24,590 nucleotides of DNA, from IMG/VR virus record IMGVR_UViG_3300042540_000242, positions 1 through 24,590 of that record. One strand, written 5' to 3'. Source of the stretch: a virus. Of the stretch, positions 14,560 to 22,586 are shown piece after piece. Both the position numbers and the translations under genes were made by a program. A model generated the notes under the pieces. That model did not search any database. It was given only the letters and a program-made list of their open reading frames with translations, and was not told the DNA's origin. Every line of letters begins with the position of its first letter. Position 1 is the first letter of the stretch.

Positions 14560-15241
14560 AGTCGGCCTATTGGTCATTGCAACCAATAAGTATATTTCAT
14601 TTGTAGATCCATTAGTTGAAAGTGCTGATAAATGGTTTTTGCCAGAATGTGATGTAACATATTGCATTTTTACAAACAATTCAAAGCAATTGCAGACCAA
14701 CCGACACTTTAATATGATGCAAATAGAGCATGAACCTTGGCCTGCACCTACCTTAAAGAGATATGATTATTTTGATCAATATGAAGATTACTTAAAATCT
14801 TTTGATTATTTGTACTATTGTGATGCAGATATGAAATTTGTAGACATGGTAGGAAATGAAATCTTAGGAGAACTTGTTTCCACACTACATCCAGGATTTT
14901 GGGGTCAGTTAAATTTACAGTTTTCATACGAACGCAGACCAAATTGTAAAGCATATATTCCGTATGGCAGTGGAAATGCTTATTATGCTGGAGGATTTAA
15001 TGGAGGAAATGCGGAACAATTTTTAAAAATGTCAAAAATTATTGTGTCATGGAGAAAAGAAGATGAACAAAATGGATTGGTTCCGGTTTGGCACGATGAG
15101 AGTTACATGAATAAATACATGTACTTGAAACCACCTACAAAGGTGTTAACTCCAAGTTATTGTTATCCAGAATCTTGGAATATTCCTTTTGAAAAAAAGT
15201 TATTAGCATTAGATAAAAATCACAGCGAAATGAGATCATAA
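14537..15241 (+). CDS. GT6 glycosyltransferase, ABO blood-group enzyme family
   Basis: Protein of 234 aa from the ATG at 14537. An ATG at 14504 adds 11 residues that are unlike the family. The whole GT6 catalytic core is present: KVGLLVIATNKY (8-19), EHEPWPAPTLKRYDYF (64-79), LYYCDADMKFV (92-102) with an intact DxD metal motif, GNEILGELVSTLHPGFWG (106-123), YERRPNCKAYIP (131-142), YYAGGFNGG (149-157) and VWHDESYMNKY (184-194) with the Glu188 equivalent to the key Glu303 of human GTA/GTB. GT6 enzymes retain configuration and add Gal or GalNAc alpha-1,3 to galactose, often to H antigen. The substrate-choosing site reads A-G-G. It follows the GT11 gene by one gene. Confidence 0.92.
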   Translation: MTKESTPKVGLLVIATNKYISFVDPLVESADKWFLPECDVTYCIFTNNSKQLQTNRHFNMMQIEHEPWPAPTLKRYDYFDQYEDYLKSFDYLYYCDADMKFVDMVGNEILGELVSTLHPGFWGQLNLQFSYERRPNCKAYIPYGSGNAYYAGGFNGGNAEQFLKMSKIIVSWRKEDEQNGLVPVWHDESYMNKYMYLKPPTKVLTPSYCYPESWNIPFEKKLLALDKNHSEMRS

Positions 15242-15242
15242 T

Positions 15243-15785
15243 ATGTGGCAAGTCGATACGATTAAAAAATATAAAAACAATTTAGATTGCTTTGTAGAAA
15301 CTGGTACGTGGAAGGGAGATGGCATACAAGTTGCTTTGGATTTAGGCTTTACATCTGTTTTGAGTTGTGATATTGACGAAGAAAATGTAAATAATGCTTT
15401 ACGGCGATTTGCCGGAAAAGACGTAAGAGTATTTTTTTCTGATTCTTCGTCGTTTTTAAATAATATAATTCCAAAATTAACACAACCAGCATTGATATGG
15501 TTGGATGCACATGTGATGGCAGATCACACTGGTATTGTTTTTTCGCAACATCAGTTAAATTTGGCAAATCAACTAAATGTTGGTGTATGTCCTATTCTCA
15601 AAGAATTAGAATCAATAATTACCAACAACACCATTCAGCATACTATTTTAATAGATGATTATCATTGTTTTGGTACTTGGGAATTTAATAATTTACAGGT
15701 GGATGAAGTAAAAAATTACATTTTAAATTTAAATTCAAATTATAAATTTTTAGTAGAACAAAACATACTTTGTTGTTATATTTAA
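15243..15785 (+). CDS. SAM-dependent methyltransferase-like protein (copy 1)
   Basis: Protein of 180 aa starting one base after the GT6 stop. A class I methyltransferase build is suggested by FVETGTWKGDG (17-27, the glycine loop with preceding acidic residue), SCDID (41-45, strand 2 acidic end), FSDSS near 66-70, LIWLDAH (84-90) and LIDDYHCFG (136-144). The WLDAH/DD blocks may bind a metal. The same set is found in the protein at 20981, a clear paralogue. Such small proteins are common in phage and bacterial surface-glycan clusters, where O-methylation of sugars is a likely role. The substrate is unknown. Confidence 0.6.
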   Translation: MWQVDTIKKYKNNLDCFVETGTWKGDGIQVALDLGFTSVLSCDIDEENVNNALRRFAGKDVRVFFSDSSSFLNNIIPKLTQPALIWLDAHVMADHTGIVFSQHQLNLANQLNVGVCPILKELESIITNNTIQHTILIDDYHCFGTWEFNNLQVDEVKNYILNLNSNYKFLVEQNILCCYI

Positions 15786-15801
15786 GACATTTAAAACATT
15801 T

Positions 15802-16674
15802 ATGAAAATTATTATTTGGGGACATAAGTTACACAGCCACACACATTCTTATATTCATGCAGGATTTTACAAAGCTTTTAAATTTCTTGGTTATGATACT
15901 TATTGGTTTGATAATAATGATGATGTAAAAACGTTTAATTTTGATAATTGTTTATTTATAACAGAAACACAAGTTGATCAAAATATTCCTATATCGGTTT
16001 CTAGTAAATACGTTTTGCACAATTGTGATCCAAACAAATACAAAAATTTAAATATTTTAAATTTACAAGTTTACTCTAATGGGATTGAAAATTCTGTTGG
16101 CGTGAGTGGCCAAAAAATAAACGACTGTATTTATTATGATTCAATTAAAAAATGTTTATACCAACCGTGGGCTACAGATCTATTGCCAAATGAAATATAT
16201 GACTATTATCATACTGCCGACAATAAAACAGCAGTTTGGATTGGATCAATATGGAATGGATACCACGGAAATGTCAGTGAAATAAATCCCTTTATTGAAT
16301 CATTGAGTTTGACTAATTATAAATTTTTAACATACTATTCCGGTAAAACTTCATTTGATGAAAATAAATTTATTGTTCAATCAAACGAACTTGCACCAAG
16401 TATAGTTGGAAGATGGCAAAAAGTTAATGGTTATCTCCCTTGCAGAATATTTAAAAATATTAGTTATGGAAAACTGGGTATGACCAATAGCAAAACAGTG
16501 TATGAGCTTTTAGAAAATAATGTATTATACTCAGAAGATACGTCAAATCTTTTGTCTTTGTATCTTGGTACAGACGATACTACAAAAAGAAATATGTTTA
16601 AAAATTCTTTAAAACTAGTAAAAGAAAACCATACTTATATTAATAGAATAAATACTATTTTACAAATAATTTAA
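15802..16674 (+). CDS. Probable GT-B-type glycosyltransferase, family not recognised
   Basis: Protein of 290 aa. It begins MKIIIWGHKLHSHTHSYIHAGF and has two half-domains. The first half ends near VLHNCDPNKYKN (70-82). The second opens with KTAVWIGSIWNG (about 138-149) and holds CRIFKNISYGKLGMTNSKTVYEL near 212-234, where GT-B enzymes bind the nucleotide sugar. No family name can be given with certainty. The stop touches the ATG of the next gene. Base use is very A+T-rich. Function as a glycosyltransferase is inferred from build and neighbours. Confidence 0.55.
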   Translation: MKIIIWGHKLHSHTHSYIHAGFYKAFKFLGYDTYWFDNNDDVKTFNFDNCLFITETQVDQNIPISVSSKYVLHNCDPNKYKNLNILNLQVYSNGIENSVGVSGQKINDCIYYDSIKKCLYQPWATDLLPNEIYDYYHTADNKTAVWIGSIWNGYHGNVSEINPFIESLSLTNYKFLTYYSGKTSFDENKFIVQSNELAPSIVGRWQKVNGYLPCRIFKNISYGKLGMTNSKTVYELLENNVLYSEDTSNLLSLYLGTDDTTKRNMFKNSLKLVKENHTYINRINTILQII

Positions 16675-17508
16675 ATGATATATTCAATATGCACTCAGTA
16701 TAGAAATGAAGAAAACAAATTAAAACCTTGGATTTTATATCATGTTGAACAAGGGTTTAATACGTTTATTCTTTATGATGACCATTCTTCTGATAATTCT
16801 ATTTTAATTTTAAAAGATATAATTCAAAGTTATAAAATTAATGTTATAATAAATCAAACAGACGTTAAAGAAAAAATGTATTCAAGTTCTTTACAGACAG
16901 AAGAATATCAAACAGATATACCATTAAACAAAAGAATTGCCAGATCATTTTTAAATGGGTTTAATACTTTTAATAAATTAAATACCTCTGTCGAAGGAAA
17001 AAATAAATCATTTTGTGCGTTTGTAGATGTAGATGAGTGTTTGACAACTGATACTAACAAATCTGTAGTAGAAACAATTAATTTATTATTTGATTTACAA
17101 AAAACAAATCATTTATACGTTCCAAGTTTTGATGTAAATACTTCTTTTTTAAATACAGATTTTGAAGTATTTTTACAAAAAGATACACAATATCGTTGGT
17201 CTGAAACAGAAAGGCAAACATTTAAGAATGGAAAATTTTTACACAGAGGAAAATCTATTGTTAAATTTGGATATGACTTTCCAATCAAACATGATTTACA
17301 TTCATGGTCTATAGTACATTGTGCAGGAGCAGTCGGAACAAATTTTGAAACTGCAATTCCTTTAGACTCTAATAAAAATTGCAATAGCACAGATTTAAGA
17401 ATACATCATTATCGGGTACCACCTAATGATGGATGTACATCTTTTTCTCAAAAAGATCCAACAACATATAACGAGTTTAAGAAAGTATACAGTAAATATG
17501 AAATATGA
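16675..17508 (+). CDS. Glycosyltransferase, GT92/GT2-like (DUF23 type)
   Basis: Protein of 277 aa, ATG immediately after the previous stop. Features of the GT-A group known as Glyco_tranf_2_4/GT92: YSICTQYRNEENKLKPWILYHVEQGF (3-28), FILYDDHSSDNS (31-42) and CAFVDVDECLT (114-124) with DxD. A late HSWSIVHCAG near 204-214 and IHHYR near 243-247 agree with the family. Members of GT92 add galactose to glycans, but the bacterial and viral ones are diverse, so the donor is left open. The end overlaps the mutase gene by 11 bases. Confidence 0.72.
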   Translation: MIYSICTQYRNEENKLKPWILYHVEQGFNTFILYDDHSSDNSILILKDIIQSYKINVIINQTDVKEKMYSSSLQTEEYQTDIPLNKRIARSFLNGFNTFNKLNTSVEGKNKSFCAFVDVDECLTTDTNKSVVETINLLFDLQKTNHLYVPSFDVNTSFLNTDFEVFLQKDTQYRWSETERQTFKNGKFLHRGKSIVKFGYDFPIKHDLHSWSIVHCAGAVGTNFETAIPLDSNKNCNSTDLRIHHYRVPPNDGCTSFSQKDPTTYNEFKKVYSKYEI

Positions 17509-18598
17509 TTACCTGATTGTGGGTTCTGGTCTTTTTGGTTCTATATATGCACAACAGTTAACCAAAGCTGGAAAAAAGTGCCTTATTATCGATAAAAGAA
17601 ATAAACTCGGTGGAAATGTACGAACAGACGAAGTAGAAAGTATACACGTACATTCATATGGACCTCATATTTTTCATTGTAATGATTTAAAAATTTGGAA
17701 ATATGTTAACTTGTATGCAAATTTTAATTCTTTTGTAAACAGACCAAAGGTAAATTATAATGAAAAAATTTATTCCTTTCCAATAAATTTGTTTACTATG
17801 TATCAGCTTTGGGGAACAAAAACGCCACAAGAAGCTGAAAAGAAACTAAATGAAGTGCGTGTTAAAATTTTAAATCCTAAAAATTTAGAAGAATGGATTT
17901 TATCTCAAGTAGGAGAAGAAATATATCAAACATTTGTTTATGGATATACAAAGAAACAATGGGGAAAATCTCCAAACGAATTGCCATCTTTTATTATAAA
18001 ACGTTTGCCAATACGTTTAAATTATGATGACAACTATTATACGAGTAAATACCAAGGTATACCTATTGGAGGATATACAAAAATGATGGAAAATATCATT
18101 GAAGGTATTGACATTGAACTTAATGTTGATTTTTTGAAAGATAGATCATATCTAGAGTCAAAAGCCAACAAAATCATTTACACTGGTATGATTGATGAGT
18201 TTTTTGATTATTCATTAGGAGAATTAGAGTATCGTGGATTGGAGTTCAAACATGAAGTGTTAGATATTCCCGACTACCAAGGAAATGCATTGGTCAATTA
18301 CACTAATTTTGAAATTCCTTACACCAGAATATGCGAACATAAACATTTTGAATTTGGAAATCAACCAAAAACTGTTATCACTAAAGAATATCCAAAAGCA
18401 TGGAAACGAGGCGAAGAAGCATACTATCCAATCAATGATGAAAAAAATAATTTAATGTTTTCCAAATATAAAGAATTGGGTATGTCTGAAAAAAAATATT
18501 TATTTGGCGGTAGGCTGGCTGACTATAAATATTATGACATGCACCAAGTTATTGGATCTGCATTAGTTAGAAGCCAAGTTGAATTGGAACAACAATGA
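17498..18598 (+). CDS. glf: UDP-galactopyranose mutase
   Basis: Protein of 366 aa, the usual length for bacterial Glf. It is a flavoenzyme that converts UDP-galactopyranose to UDP-galactofuranose. The start at 17498 (MKYDYLIVGSGLFGSIYA) gives the proper FAD-binding beginning. An ATG 24 codons upstream would add an unrelated sequence. Conserved sites include GSGLFGSIYA (9-18), LIIDKRNKLGGNV (28-40), HSYGPHIFH near 52-60, FVYGYTKKQWGK near 147-158, RLPIRLNYDDNYYTSKYQGIPIGGYTKM from about 169, ITKEYPKAWKRGEEAYYP near 298-315, and LFGGRLADYKYYDMHQVIGSAL near 335-356. It implies that the glycan contains Galf. Overlaps both neighbours (11 bases and 4 bases). Confidence 0.95.
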   Translation: MKYDYLIVGSGLFGSIYAQQLTKAGKKCLIIDKRNKLGGNVRTDEVESIHVHSYGPHIFHCNDLKIWKYVNLYANFNSFVNRPKVNYNEKIYSFPINLFTMYQLWGTKTPQEAEKKLNEVRVKILNPKNLEEWILSQVGEEIYQTFVYGYTKKQWGKSPNELPSFIIKRLPIRLNYDDNYYTSKYQGIPIGGYTKMMENIIEGIDIELNVDFLKDRSYLESKANKIIYTGMIDEFFDYSLGELEYRGLEFKHEVLDIPDYQGNALVNYTNFEIPYTRICEHKHFEFGNQPKTVITKEYPKAWKRGEEAYYPINDEKNNLMFSKYKELGMSEKKYLFGGRLADYKYYDMHQVIGSALVRSQVELEQQ

Positions 18599-19212
18599 AT
18601 AACAATTTTTTAAGTTTGTCTAAAAATAATTTAATTCAAGTTATTTTAGATAACAAGTTATACTGTGATGATAGAGGTAATATATATCATCCGGACTATG
18701 AACATGCATTATCTAAAAGTACAGGCATGTGGCAGTTTCCAGATGAATTTGCCGACCTGATGTTATTTCTTTACGATAAACCTATAAATACATTTTTAAA
18801 TATAGGAACATATAATGGCGTTTCTTTTAATTTATTGGCATCTTTTTTAAATGCATGTAGAAAAGTTAAATGTATTTCCATAGACCCAATAAATCATAAT
18901 CCCATAATACTTCCTAATTTTGAATATAACGATAAAATAAGTTTAAACTATAAAGATCAAAAATTTGATTTGGTATTTATTGATGGTGATCATTCTTATG
19001 ATTCCGTTAAAACTGATTATGAAAACGTAGGTAAATTTGCTAAATACTGTGTCTTTCATGACATTGATGATGATTTTATTAGAAATGATCCATCTTTAAA
19101 TGGTGGTGTTGCTAGATTTTGGGATGAAATAAAAAGTTCAAAATCCCATATAGAATTTAATTCCTCAAAAAAGATTATAAAAATGATGGGAATAGGCGTC
19201 TTATATGAATAA
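18595..19212 (+). CDS. SAM-dependent methyltransferase (Methyltransf_24-like)
   Basis: Protein of 205 aa overlapping glf by four bases. FLNIGTYNGVSFNLLASF near residues 67-84 is the cofactor loop, CISIDP near 93-98 the strand-2 acidic end, and DLVFIDGDHSYDSVKTDYE near 124-142 the typical block of the Methyltransf_24/cephalosporin-hydroxylase-like group. CVFHDIDDDF follows. It is not closely related to the other two small methyltransferase-like proteins of this block. Probably methylates a sugar of the surface glycan. Substrate unknown. It overlaps the next gene by eight bases. Confidence 0.72.
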   Translation: MNNNFLSLSKNNLIQVILDNKLYCDDRGNIYHPDYEHALSKSTGMWQFPDEFADLMLFLYDKPINTFLNIGTYNGVSFNLLASFLNACRKVKCISIDPINHNPIILPNFEYNDKISLNYKDQKFDLVFIDGDHSYDSVKTDYENVGKFAKYCVFHDIDDDFIRNDPSLNGGVARFWDEIKSSKSHIEFNSSKKIIKMMGIGVLYE

Positions 19213-20035
19213 AGAATACAAATGCGTAGTCGTTACTCCAGCTGGTAGACAAAGATACATGGAACTTTTGCTTCCATATATTTTAAGAGAAAAAAATTTT
19301 ATAGATGAATATCGTATCTGGGTCAATACAAAAAATGAAAATGACATTCAATATTTTTATTCATTAAAAGAAAAATATCCTGATTTTATTACTTTAGATT
19401 TTTCTGCTGACATTGATCCCAAAAAAGGCGAAGGTGGTTGGGCAATTCATCATTTTTTTAAAAATACAATTGACGAAAAAACAATTTACATTCGTCTAGA
19501 TGATGATATTGTTTGGTTAGAAAATAATTTTATACAAAATTTATATAATTTTAGAAAACAAAATCCTCAATACTTTTTAGTATATGGAAATATTATCAAT
19601 AATGCAATTATTGATCATATTCATCAACGATTTGGATGTTTGGAGATGGATCTTAAAATTAGCTATAATTGTATGGATTCTATTGGTTGGGAAAGTCCTC
19701 ATGTAGCGGAACTTAAACATAGAGCATTTTTAAATTCTTTGCAACTTGGAACAATTGATAATTACAAATTTAAAAAATGGGTTTTACACCATTATGAACG
19801 AGTTTCAATTAATGGAATTTCTTGGTTTGGATCAGAATTTGCAAAATTTAATGGATGTGTTGGCTTGGACGAAGAGCAATGGTTAGCAGTAGATAAACCA
19901 AAAGAAATACAAAAATTAAATGCTATTTGCGGTAGCGCAATGTGTTCTCATTTTGCATTTTATACACAAAGACAACACATGGATTCTACAAATATTTTGC
20001 AAGAATACAAAAATTTAATAAAGGAAAACAATTGA
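19205..20035 (+). CDS. GT-A-type glycosyltransferase with DDD motif
   Basis: Protein of 276 aa. It opens with KCVVVTPAGRQRYMELLLPYI (6-26), has FSADIDPKKGEGGWAIHHFF (66-85), and IYIRLDDDIVWLE (94-106) with the DxD metal/nucleotide motif. SWFGSEFAKFNGCVGLDEEQWLAV near 203-226 holds an acidic cluster where GT-A enzymes have their catalytic base. No exact family is recognised, and similar proteins are annotated as glycosyltransferases in marine phages and bacteria as far as I recall. It is one base from the following epimerase gene. Confidence 0.68.
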   Translation: MNKEYKCVVVTPAGRQRYMELLLPYILREKNFIDEYRIWVNTKNENDIQYFYSLKEKYPDFITLDFSADIDPKKGEGGWAIHHFFKNTIDEKTIYIRLDDDIVWLENNFIQNLYNFRKQNPQYFLVYGNIINNAIIDHIHQRFGCLEMDLKISYNCMDSIGWESPHVAELKHRAFLNSLQLGTIDNYKFKKWVLHHYERVSINGISWFGSEFAKFNGCVGLDEEQWLAVDKPKEIQKLNAICGSAMCSHFAFYTQRQHMDSTNILQEYKNLIKENN

Positions 20036-20036
20036 T

Positions 20037-20975
20037 ATGAAGTGTTTAGTTACAGGTGGAGCTGGATTTATTGGATCTAATTTGGTTGACCGTTTGATTT
20101 TAGAAGGACATGATGTAACTGTTATTGATAATGAATCATCAGATGCACATGATCATTTTTATTGGAATCCTTTAGCAAATAATTACAAATACAACATATG
20201 TGATTATATAATGTGTTCTGATGTCTTTAAAAGACATAATCCAGATGTAGTATTTCATATTGCTGCAGAGGCAAGAATTCAGCCATGCATTGAAGATCCA
20301 CTTAAAGCGGTAGAATCAAATATGGTTGGAACAGCAACTATACTTGAGTTGTGTAGACGTTATAAAGTAAAAAGAGTCATGTACTCTTCAACTTCATCTG
20401 CATATGGATTAAAAAATTCTTGCCCCCTTTCAGAAGACATGCCAAATGATTGTTTGAATCCATACTCCGTATCTAAAGTTTCTGGCGAAGAATTGTGCAA
20501 AATGTATTCAAGTTTATATAATCTTGAGACAATAATTTTTAGATATTTTAATGTCTATGGTGAAAGACAACCACTTAAAGGACAATATGCTCCTGTCATT
20601 GGAATATTTCAAAGACAAAAAAAGAATAATGAACCATTGACAATTGTAGGAGACGGTGAACAAAGAAGAGACTTTACTCACGTCTCAGATGTTGTTAATG
20701 CAAATATTTTAGCAGCAACCAAAAAATTTGAAGAATGGCAAACAGAAAATGCAAAACAATATTTGTATAAGTTTGGTCAAATTTATAATGTAGGAACTGG
20801 AACAAATTATTCTGTAAATGAAATTGCCAAGCTGATTGGCGGCAATACCATTAACATTCCTGCAAGATTGGGTGAGGCTAGAATTACTTTGGCCAATATA
20901 GATAAAATTAAAAAACATTTGAATTGGAAGCCTTCAATAGATTTGCCTACTTGGATTAAATCAAACTCTAATTAA
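20037..20975 (+). CDS. NAD-dependent UDP-hexose 4-epimerase (extended SDR)
   Basis: Protein of 312 aa, usual for GalE/WbpP-type epimerases. Rossmann motif GGAGFIGSNLVDRL (7-20), acidic end VIDNES (29-34), HIAAEARIQPCIEDP near 74-88, active-site YSSTSSAYG (116-124) and NPYSVSKVSGEE (141-152) with Tyr143 and Lys147, RYFNVYGERQPLKGQYAPVI near 169-188, and RRDFTHVSDVV near 211-221. It probably converts UDP-Glc/GlcNAc to UDP-Gal/GalNAc. That product is the donor for GT6 and the substrate of Glf in the same block. Whether it prefers the acetylated sugar cannot be told. GDP-fucose synthase is a less likely alternative, because the sequence follows the 4-epimerase pattern. Confidence 0.87.
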   Translation: MKCLVTGGAGFIGSNLVDRLILEGHDVTVIDNESSDAHDHFYWNPLANNYKYNICDYIMCSDVFKRHNPDVVFHIAAEARIQPCIEDPLKAVESNMVGTATILELCRRYKVKRVMYSSTSSAYGLKNSCPLSEDMPNDCLNPYSVSKVSGEELCKMYSSLYNLETIIFRYFNVYGERQPLKGQYAPVIGIFQRQKKNNEPLTIVGDGEQRRDFTHVSDVVNANILAATKKFEEWQTENAKQYLYKFGQIYNVGTGTNYSVNEIAKLIGGNTINIPARLGEARITLANIDKIKKHLNWKPSIDLPTWIKSNSN

Positions 20976-20980
20976 ACTAT

Positions 20981-21514
20981 ATGCCAACACAATTTGACGG
21001 AAGACTTTTTTTAAAATATAAAAATAATTATTCCACTTTTATCGAAACTGGAACATATCTGGGAGATGGTGTTCAAGCAGCACTTAATGCTGGATTTTCA
21101 AAAGTAATAAGTATTGAGTTAGCTCCAACACACTATAGTATTTGTAAAAATCGTTTTATAGAAAATCCAAATGTTGATATATTATTCGGTGACAGTCGTT
21201 TGCTGTTACCAAATATTTTAAAAACATATAATAAAAATATTTTATTTTGGTTAGACGCACACTGTTCTGGTGGTCAAACATCAGGAGACGGCGTAGAAAA
21301 TACCATAGAAAAAGAATTAACAGCATTAAAAGATGCAAAAATAAAAAACTTTACTCTATTGTTGGATGACATGAATGAAGAGTTAATTGATTTGTATTCT
21401 ATAAAATGCACAGAACTATTTGATGTTAAAAATATTCAAGTAGAAAATGGTTATCAAGAACATACTGGAAAAATATTTGATAATAGCATTCTAAGTATTG
21501 TAATTAGTGAATAA
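20981..21514 (+). CDS. SAM-dependent methyltransferase-like protein (copy 2)
   Basis: Protein of 177 aa, a paralogue of the protein at 15243. FIETGTYLGDGVQAAL (20-35) compares with FVETGTWKGDGIQVAL, ISIE (43-46) with the strand-2 end, ILFWLDAH (87-94) with LIWLDAH, and LLLDD (126-130) with LIDDY. The SGGQTSGDGVENTIEKEL insert after WLDAH is different, so the two have diverged in the substrate region. Likely a sugar methyltransferase. Substrate unknown. It begins five bases after the epimerase stop. Confidence 0.62.
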   Translation: MPTQFDGRLFLKYKNNYSTFIETGTYLGDGVQAALNAGFSKVISIELAPTHYSICKNRFIENPNVDILFGDSRLLLPNILKTYNKNILFWLDAHCSGGQTSGDGVENTIEKELTALKDAKIKNFTLLLDDMNEELIDLYSIKCTELFDVKNIQVENGYQEHTGKIFDNSILSIVISE

Positions 21515-21522
21515 GTTAAAAA

Positions 21523-22545
21523 ATGAAAATTTTACATATTTCTCATCACTACGGTTGTTTAAAAGATCATCAATATATTTGTAAAAAATTAAATCTATGT
21601 TTAGAAAGTATTTTTACTCCTTGGATGGGAGATGGTACAAATTTTCCAAGAGGATATTTTACACCCACAAAAGATTTATGTAATGATATTTGGAACAAAA
21701 ATAAAGATTATTTTAATAGCTTTGATTATATAATTACAAGTGACACCGCACCTTTGTCAAGAATATTTTTACAAAATATTAATAATTTTAAAGGTAAATT
21801 AAATATTTGGGTATGCAATCGTTTTGATTATGATGTGCAAGGAGATTATTATTATTATTCTTTATTTAGAGAAGCAAGTAAAAATCCAAATATTAATATA
21901 ATTCCATATACTAATTTTGAAACATATTGGATGAATAGTTTTGGAATATCTCCAAATAAAGAAACTATAACCCCCATGGGATTATCATTAACAGAAAAAA
22001 TAAATTCAAGAGAACAGCATTATATTGGATATGATGATACACAGTCAATGACAGAAGCTTTTGGAGACGTTTTAGTTTCAAGATATCACAATGATAGTAA
22101 ATTTCAAAATACAGTTTCGATATGTAAAAATCAAAATTTAAAAGCGACTGTAGCAAATTACAGAGGACCTCAAGAAATTAAAAATATTGTTAATAATTTT
22201 ATTTGTTTTTTTGTTCTTCCAGAGCAATATTCTAAATTAGTTACATTTGAATTTATGCAAAATTTAATGCCAGTTATTATACCAAGTAAAAATTATTTAT
22301 TAAATTTAGCAAAACAACCTAATTATTTTTTTGGTTCAGGAATAAATGAACAGACTGTTAATTTTTGTGAATGGTATAATGAATATTATTCAAAATATGC
22401 AATTTATATAGACAGCATGGATGAATTATACGATTGCGTTCAATTTATTAAAAAAAATAAAAAAGAAATTCAATCGACAATTAAAGAGCAGGCAGATATT
22501 CATACAAAAAAAACATTAATGCAATGGAAAAACATTTATGTTTAA
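21523..22545 (+). CDS. Probable GT-B-type glycosyltransferase, family not recognised
   Basis: Protein of 340 aa. MKILHISHHYGCLKDHQYI opens the first domain. WVCNRFDYD near 105-113 and PYTNFETYWMNSFGI near 132-146 lie at the domain border. The second domain carries SICKNQNLKATVANYRGPQEIKNIV near 198-222 and FFVLPEQYSKLVTFEFMQNLMPVIIPSK near 228-255, where a GT-B enzyme would hold the nucleotide sugar with a Glu. The protein is one of the most A+T-rich of the window. Function is inferred from build and place. The next gene follows after 41 bases. Confidence 0.52.
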   Translation: MKILHISHHYGCLKDHQYICKKLNLCLESIFTPWMGDGTNFPRGYFTPTKDLCNDIWNKNKDYFNSFDYIITSDTAPLSRIFLQNINNFKGKLNIWVCNRFDYDVQGDYYYYSLFREASKNPNINIIPYTNFETYWMNSFGISPNKETITPMGLSLTEKINSREQHYIGYDDTQSMTEAFGDVLVSRYHNDSKFQNTVSICKNQNLKATVANYRGPQEIKNIVNNFICFFVLPEQYSKLVTFEFMQNLMPVIIPSKNYLLNLAKQPNYFFGSGINEQTVNFCEWYNEYYSKYAIYIDSMDELYDCVQFIKKNKKEIQSTIKEQADIHTKKTLMQWKNIYV

Positions 22546-22565
22546 TATCTTTAAATTTATTTAAA

Positions 22566-22573
22566 ATTAAATA
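22566..22573 (+). promoter_or_regulatory. Possible late-type box before gmd
   Basis: ATTAAATA followed by AT resembles the ACTAAATAAT boxes before 22 and 23 and lies 13 bases before the gmd ATG. The surrounding gap is very A+T-rich, so a chance match is likely enough to keep this tentative. Confidence 0.25.
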
Positions 22574-22586
22574 ATGAAGTCATAAT

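Noticed and set aside
17426-17497. Upstream 24-codon extension of glf
   Set aside because: It lies inside the end of the previous gene, and flavoenzyme homologues begin a few residues before the GxGxxG loop, as the 17498 start does.
18783-18790. TATAAATA inside the methyltransferase gene at 18595
   Set aside because: It codes for conserved protein residues in a very A+T-rich gene and is not followed by a gene start. A chance match to the late box.
20037-20975. GDP-fucose synthase (fcl) as identity of the epimerase gene
   Set aside because: The GGAGFIGSNLVDRL opening, YSSTSSAYG and RYFNVYGERQ blocks follow the UDP-hexose 4-epimerase pattern. I do not see the fucose-synthase pattern.
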